Below are positions 20,384 through 24,017 of a stretch of DNA of 24,017 bases, piece after piece. Source of the DNA: JBIOWF01 sp044868295. Its GTDB lineage: Bacteria > Actinomycetota > Actinomycetes > Streptosporangiales > Streptosporangiaceae. Position numbers and translations under genes: made by a program. The notes beneath the pieces were generated by a model. It was not told where the DNA came from. It searched no databases and saw nothing but the letters and a program-made list of their open reading frames with translations. The stretch's first letter is position 1; every line of letters begins with the position of its first letter. The stretch covers positions 1-24,017 of the forward strand of contig JBIOWF010000263.1 in assembly GCA_044868295.1 (NCBI GenBank). The letters are read 5' to 3'.

Positions 20384-21529
20384 ATGACCGTTGACCGCAT
20401 GCTGCCCACGCCTGAGGCACAGGACCTGCTCGATCTGGTCCGTGAGCTGAGCGCCAAGGAGATCGCGCCCAGAGCGGCGGGAGACGAGGCGGCCGGGCGC
20501 TTCCCGCGTGACCTGTTCTCCCTGCTCGGCGCGTCGGGGCTGCTCGGCCTGCCCTACCCCGAGGAGTACGGCGGAGCCGGCCAGCCGCAGGAGGTCTACC
20601 TCCAGGTCGTCGAGGAGCTGGCCGCGGCCTGGCTGGCCGTCGGGCTCGGGTTATCCGTCCACACGCTGTCCTGCTTCCCGGCCGCCGCGTACGGCACGGC
20701 CGGGCAACGCGCGGACCTGCTGCCCGCCATGCTGGGCGGGGACCTGCTCGGCGCCTACTGCCTGTCCGAGCCGCAGTCGGGCTCCGACGCGGCGGCGCTG
20801 ACGACGCGCGCGACGGCCGGCCCTGATGGATACGCCGCCGACGGCGTGAAGGCCTGGATCACCCACGGCGGCGTCGCCGACTTCTACACCCTCATGGCCC
20901 GCACGTCCGACGACGGAGCTCGCGGCATCTCGTGCTTCCACGTTCCGGCGGACGCCGAGGGCCTGTCGTTCGGCCTGCCCGAGAAGAAGATGGGCATGCG
21001 GTCCTCGCCGACCGCACAAGTCCGTTTCGACTCCGTACGGCTCCCGCCCGGCGCGCTGATCGGCTCCACCGGTGACGGCTTCCGGATCGCCCTGGCCGCG
21101 CTCGACGGCGGGCGCCTCGGCATCGCCGCCTGCGCCGTGGGCGTCGCCCGGGCCGCGTTCGACGCCGCGTCCGCCTACGCCCGAGAGCGGCGGCAGTTCG
21201 GCTCCCGCATCGTCGACTTCCAGGGCCTCGGCTTCATGCTCGCGGACATGGCAACCTCCATCGCCGCCGCCCGCGCGCTCTACCTGGACGCCGCGCGCCT
21301 GCGCGACGCGGGCCGGCCGTACGGCACGCGGGCCGCGATGGCCAAGCTGTTCGCCACGGACACCTGCATGAAGGTCACCACCGACGCCGTCCAGGTGCTC
21401 GGCGGGTACGGCTACGTCGAGGACTTCCCGGTCGAGCGGTACATGCGCGAGGCCAAGGTCCTCCAGATCGTCGAGGGCACCAACCAGATCCAGCGCCTCG
21501 TCATCAGCCGCGCCATCGCCAAGGGCTGA
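20384..21529 (+). CDS. Acyl-CoA dehydrogenase
   Basis: This 381-residue FAD-dependent enzyme catalyses alpha,beta-dehydrogenation of acyl-CoA thioesters, passing electrons to electron-transfer flavoprotein. The three-domain order is visible: an N-terminal helical domain (LLDLVRELSAKEIAPRA, LLGLPYPEEYGGAGQP), a beta domain with the FAD signatures YCLSEPQSGSDAAALTT and KAWITHGGVADF, and a C-terminal helical domain (ERRQFGSRIVDFQGLGFMLA, TDAVQVLGGYGYVEDFPVER). The catalytic base is probably Glu364 in QIVEGTNQIQ. Chain-length preference cannot be predicted. A Shine-Dalgarno GGAGAG precedes ATG 20384 by 6 nt. A CACAAT hexamer at 20311-20316 may be its -10, or the gene may be read from the M24 promoter. 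Confidence 0.93.
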   Translation: MTVDRMLPTPEAQDLLDLVRELSAKEIAPRAAGDEAAGRFPRDLFSLLGASGLLGLPYPEEYGGAGQPQEVYLQVVEELAAAWLAVGLGLSVHTLSCFPAAAYGTAGQRADLLPAMLGGDLLGAYCLSEPQSGSDAAALTTRATAGPDGYAADGVKAWITHGGVADFYTLMARTSDDGARGISCFHVPADAEGLSFGLPEKKMGMRSSPTAQVRFDSVRLPPGALIGSTGDGFRIALAALDGGRLGIAACAVGVARAAFDAASAYARERRQFGSRIVDFQGLGFMLADMATSIAAARALYLDAARLRDAGRPYGTRAAMAKLFATDTCMKVTTDAVQVLGGYGYVEDFPVERYMREAKVLQIVEGTNQIQRLVISRAIAKG

Positions 21530-21875
21530 CGGTGTAACGCCTCCGCAGATCCAATCGGGGCCTCCCGATGCTATGTCGAACCGGTTCGCAGAAGTTAGCA
21601 CCGAGGAAACTGGTCGGCAATACCTTTGACACAGATCCTTTCGGTTTCGTACGGCGGGTCGCTGGGATGGGATCCGGTCCGCGGAATCTTGACACTTTCC
21701 TGATCACGAGGGGTCTGCGCCGTGCGCGGGTAGGAGCCGCAGCCCCTTGTGCAAGGTTTCCGGGCTGTTACCGTCGCACCAAGGTCGAGATCGCGGCGGG
21801 AGCCGTACCGGATGGAACCATGCCGTGACCGGTTCTGGACGCTTGCCGGGTCTTGACGGCGCTACCGTTGCACGG
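21530..21875. other. Intergenic region between acyl-CoA dehydrogenase and Lrp genes
   Basis: 346 bp without a credible gene; the open frames seen here have no start signals or recognisable protein. It holds a perfect 12-bp palindrome CGAACCGGTTCG (21577-21588), two TTGACA boxes (21626-21631 and near 21689) without convincing -10 partners, and the Lrp promoter at its right end. Confidence 0.5.
21863..21868 (+). promoter_or_regulatory. Putative -10 element for the leaderless Lrp/AsnC gene (TACCGT)
   Basis: TACCGT followed by 7 nt and GTG 21876. No Shine-Dalgarno is present. Confidence 0.45.
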
Positions 21876-22346
21876 GTGGAAGAGATCGATCGCCGAATCG
21901 TGACGCTGCTGGCCAGGGACGGCCGGATGAGCTTCACCGACCTGGCCAAGGAGACCGGGCTGTCGGTGTCGGCCGTGCACCAGCGGGTGCGGCGGCTGGA
22001 GAAACGAGGCGTGATCCGCGGGTACGCCGCGCTGGTCGACCACGACGAGATCGGCCTTCCGCTGACGGCGTTCGTCTCCATCAAGCCGATCGATCCGGCC
22101 GCGCCCGACGACGCGCCCGAACGGCTCAGCCACCTGACCGCGATCGAGGCGTGCTACAGCGTCGCCGGGGACGAGAGCTACATCCTCAAGGTCCGGGTGG
22201 AGTCGCCGCTCGGGCTGGAGGAGCTGCTCCAGCAGATCCGCGCGTCGGCCAACGTCTCCACCCGGACCACGATCGTGCTCAGCACGCCGTACGAGCACCG
22301 CGCGCTCGTACTGGAACACGCCCCGGAGAACACGGACACGAAGTAG
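21876..22346 (+). CDS. Lrp/AsnC-family transcriptional regulator
   Basis: A 156-residue feast/famine regulator. The N-terminal HTH is typical (VEEIDRRIVTLLARDGRMSF, TDLAKETGLSVSAVHQRVRR, LEKRGVIRGYAAL). A RAM effector-binding domain follows (about 60-140) with PLTAFVSIKPID, IEACYSVAGDESYILKVRVE and SPLGLEELLQQIRASANVST. RAM domains bind amino acids and drive octamer formation; the specific ligand is not visible. GTG 21876 was chosen because family members begin at this helix and a TACCGT -10 lies 7 nt upstream. Open frame further upstream has no start support. Its stop is one base from the stop of the convergent kinase gene. Confidence 0.9.
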   Translation: MEEIDRRIVTLLARDGRMSFTDLAKETGLSVSAVHQRVRRLEKRGVIRGYAALVDHDEIGLPLTAFVSIKPIDPAAPDDAPERLSHLTAIEACYSVAGDESYILKVRVESPLGLEELLQQIRASANVSTRTTIVLSTPYEHRALVLEHAPENTDTK

Positions 22347-22347
22347 A

Positions 22348-23367
22348 TCACCGCAGGCGCGAGGAATCTCCCAGGAAGTGCCCGCGCACACGGTCGTACG
22401 CCTCGGCGGGGGCGCCGAGATGATCGAGGCCGAGCAGGGCCGCGCCAACGATGGGCGGCACGTCGGCGACGACGAGTTTGGCCTGAGGGGCCCGCTCCGC
22501 GTACCGCTCCTCGACCAGTGCCATCAGCAGCGGGTCGCGCGCCGTGAGCACGCCGCCGCCGAGGACCACCTCGCACGGCATGTCGAGCAGGTCGATGCGG
22601 CGCATCGCCACCGTGCCGAGGACCGCCACCTCCTCGGCCAGCCGCTCCACCAGCGAGTGGGCGATCGCGTCCCCCGGCGCGTGTCCCGCCCCATCCCCCG
22701 CCGTGTCTCCCCGCGCCGCCGCGAGCAGGGGCGGCACCAGGGCGTGCAACCGGTCCGCGGGCAGCTCTCCGAAGTGCAGCCCGACGACGACGTCCTGGAC
22801 CGTGGCCGCGCCGAAGCACTCGCGCACGACGTCGACCAGGGCGGTGTCCGGGCCGCGGCCGTCCTCGGCCCGTACGGCATGCCACAGCACCTCCTCGCCC
22901 AGACCGTATCCGCCGCCCCAGTCGCCGCTGAGCCGGCCGAGGGCGGGGAACCGGGCGACCTCACCCGTGGGGGAGACGCCCACCGCGTTGATCCCGGCCC
23001 CGCAGACGACGGCGACCCCCCACGACGCCGCCGCTCCGGCGCGCAGCAGCGCGAAGGTGTCGTTGCCCACCACGACGCCGCGGCCGTAGCCGCGGGCGAG
23101 CAGCTCGTCGCGTAGCCGCTCCTCCTCGATCGGCAGGTCGGCCCCGGCGACGTAGGCGGCGACATGGTCGGCGTACGGCGTGGCGGCGCCGGGCAGCGCC
23201 TGCCGTACGGTGTCGCGGACCACGTCGATCGCGGCGGCGACCCCGGCGCTCTGCGGCACGAACGCGGCGCCCCGCCCGAAGGCGAGGACGGAGCCGTCCG
23301 CGCCCACGAGTGCCACGTCGGTCTTGCTGTTGCCGCCGTCGACCGCCAGCACGGTCCGCCGGCTCAC
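22348..23367 (-). CDS. BadF/BadG-type ATPase, probable N-acetylglucosamine kinase
   Basis: A 339-residue sugar kinase of the BadF/BadG/BcrA/BcrD (ASKHA) family, which includes GlcNAc kinases. The phosphate-1 loop is DGGNSKTD (residues 10-17), NDTF (in VVVGNDTFALL) is a conserved catalytic-site segment, and WGVAVVCGAGINAVGVSPTG and LSGDWGGGYGLGEEVLW are phosphate-2/substrate blocks. EVVLGGGVL is the adenosine motif. The preferred start GTG 23367 overlaps the stop of the upstream 6-phospho-glucosidase gene (GTGA), so translation is coupled. The kinase and the GH4 enzyme probably handle a disaccharide or amino sugar in one pathway. GlcNAc as substrate is inferred from family and context; other hexoses are possible. 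Confidence 0.85.
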   Translation of the reverse strand: MSRRTVLAVDGGNSKTDVALVGADGSVLAFGRGAAFVPQSAGVAAAIDVVRDTVRQALPGAATPYADHVAAYVAGADLPIEEERLRDELLARGYGRGVVVGNDTFALLRAGAAASWGVAVVCGAGINAVGVSPTGEVARFPALGRLSGDWGGGYGLGEEVLWHAVRAEDGRGPDTALVDVVRECFGAATVQDVVVGLHFGELPADRLHALVPPLLAAARGDTAGDGAGHAPGDAIAHSLVERLAEEVAVLGTVAMRRIDLLDMPCEVVLGGGVLTARDPLLMALVEERYAERAPQAKLVVADVPPIVGAALLGLDHLGAPAEAYDRVRGHFLGDSSRLR

Positions 23368-24017
23368 TGAGACACCGCCCACGGCAGGTGGGGGCGGTTG
23401 GCGGCGATCAGCCGTTCGGCGAGGTCGCCCGACAGGGACGCCTGGCCGATCAGCGGGTGGGCCAGCAGCGCGTCTTTGACCCGCTCCGCGCCGCCGCCGC
23501 GGGCCGCGTCCAAGGCCAGCGCCTCGTACGCGGAGACGTGCGCGATCAGCCCGCGATAGAGAGGCTCCACCGGGTCGACGGCGAGCGGCGTCGCGCCGTG
23601 GGCGCCGACCGTCGCCGGGACCTCGATGACCGCGTCGGCGTCGAGGAACGGCAGAGTCCCGCCGTTGCGGGTGTTGACGATCTGGACGTCACCCCGGTCG
23701 TTCACCAGTGAGGCGATCAGCGCGACCGCTGCCTCGGAGTAGAAGGCGCCGCCGCGCTTCTCCAGCAGTTCCGGTTTGGTGTCCACCGACGGGTCGGCGT
23801 ACATGTCCAGCAGTTTCGACTCCATCGCCGCGACCTCGGCCGCCCGGGACGGCTTCGCGCGCTGCTCCTCGACCACGAGGTCGTGCTCGTAGAAGTAGCG
23901 CAGGTAGTAGGAGGGGACGACGCCCAGGCGGCGGATCAGCTCCGCCGGCAGGCCGACGTCGTTCGCGATCCGCTCGCCGTGGTCGGCGAGCAGCCGGGGC
24001 AGGACGTCGACGCCGTC
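23364..24017 (-). CDS. GH4 6-phospho-beta-glucosidase, C-terminal part (runs off the right edge)
   Basis: The last 217 residues of a glycoside hydrolase family 4 enzyme, which cleaves 6-phospho-beta-glucosides by an NAD+- and metal-dependent redox mechanism. Reading in from the window edge one sees ELIRRLGVVPSYYLRYFYEH, GGAFYSEAAVALIASLVNDR, VQIVNTRNGGTLPFLDADAV and IEVPATVGAHGATPLAVDP, the typical C-terminal half. The N-terminal Rossmann domain and the CN/H metal motifs lie outside the window. The ATG within the visible part is internal and is not the start. The gene overlaps the kinase start by GTGA. Since actinobacterial GH4 enzymes are often non-phospho or PTS-independent, the true substrate is uncertain. 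Confidence 0.85.
   Translation of the reverse strand, partial: DGVDVLPRLLADHGERIANDVGLPAELIRRLGVVPSYYLRYFYEHDLVVEEQRAKPSRAAEVAAMESKLLDMYADPSVDTKPELLEKRGGAFYSEAAVALIASLVNDRGDVQIVNTRNGGTLPFLDADAVIEVPATVGAHGATPLAVDPVEPLYRGLIAHVSAYEALALDAARGGGAERVKDALLAHPLIGQASLSGDLAERLIAANRPHLPWAVSQ

Noticed and set aside
1..24017. CRISPR arrays, tRNA/rRNA genes, transposases, toxin-antitoxin or secondary-metabolite clusters
   Set aside because: No regularly spaced repeats, cloverleaf/CCA-type sequences, DDE or recombinase motifs or NRPS/PKS domains were seen.

Overview
The window is high-GC actinobacterial DNA, most likely from a member of the Streptosporangiales (Streptosporangiaceae-like). The basis is the gene order prcB-prcA-(lipoprotein)-pafA-FKBP ... 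pafB-pafC-tatA-tatC-Ski2/Mtr4-type helicase, known from the proteasome/Tat locus of many actinobacteria, plus Actinobacteria-style families (DUF3866, SpoIIE-type phosphatase with a PAS domain, Lrp, BadF-type kinase). Genus cannot be fixed from the sequence alone.

Layout. 1-840, minus strand: the 5' end of a Gfo/Idh/MocA oxidoreductase and a decayed CehA/McbA-type metallohydrolase. 1037-4899: 20S proteasome subunits PrcB and PrcA, an unknown lipoprotein and the Pup ligase PafA. 4973-7226: an FKBP-type prolyl isomerase lipoprotein, then a leaderless HTH regulator with SufR-like cysteines and a DUF3291 protein. 7335-7509: a small frameshifted gene. 7581-8663, minus: DUF3866. 8729-12280: WYL regulators PafB/PafC (DNA-damage response), a leaderless 62-residue membrane protein, and TatA/TatC. 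12496-15246: a Ski2-like helicase. 15241-16322: an island of about 1 kb bounded by a perfect 16-bp direct repeat and holding two truncated foreign-looking genes (DUF1479 and ROK). 16439-16606: a 55-residue membrane protein followed by a strong hairpin terminator. 16703-18981, minus: a 5'-3' exonuclease and a PAS-SpoIIE phosphatase. 19170-22346: an M24 peptidase, an acyl-CoA dehydrogenase and an Lrp/AsnC regulator. 22348-24017, minus: a BadF-type N-acetylglucosamine kinase, translationally coupled to a GH4 6-phospho-beta-glucosidase that runs off the window.

How the genes work together. PafA attaches Pup to proteins destined for the PrcA/PrcB proteasome, and PafB/PafC is the paired transcriptional activator of the mycobacterial-type LexA-independent DNA-damage response. 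TatA/TatC export folded proteins. The usual upstream partners dop and pup are not in the 1 kb in front of prcB.

The most noteworthy signals are: (i) the 16-bp-repeat-bounded pseudogene island exactly at the helicase stop codon; (ii) a recurrent promoter layout, TANNNT + 6 (or 7) nt + start codon, in front of many genes, which indicates widespread leaderless transcripts; (iii) three eroding loci (CehA/McbA, DUF1479, ROK) and one single-base frameshift in a G4 run. I did not find a convincing new defence, CRISPR or biosynthetic system, and no tRNA or rRNA genes.
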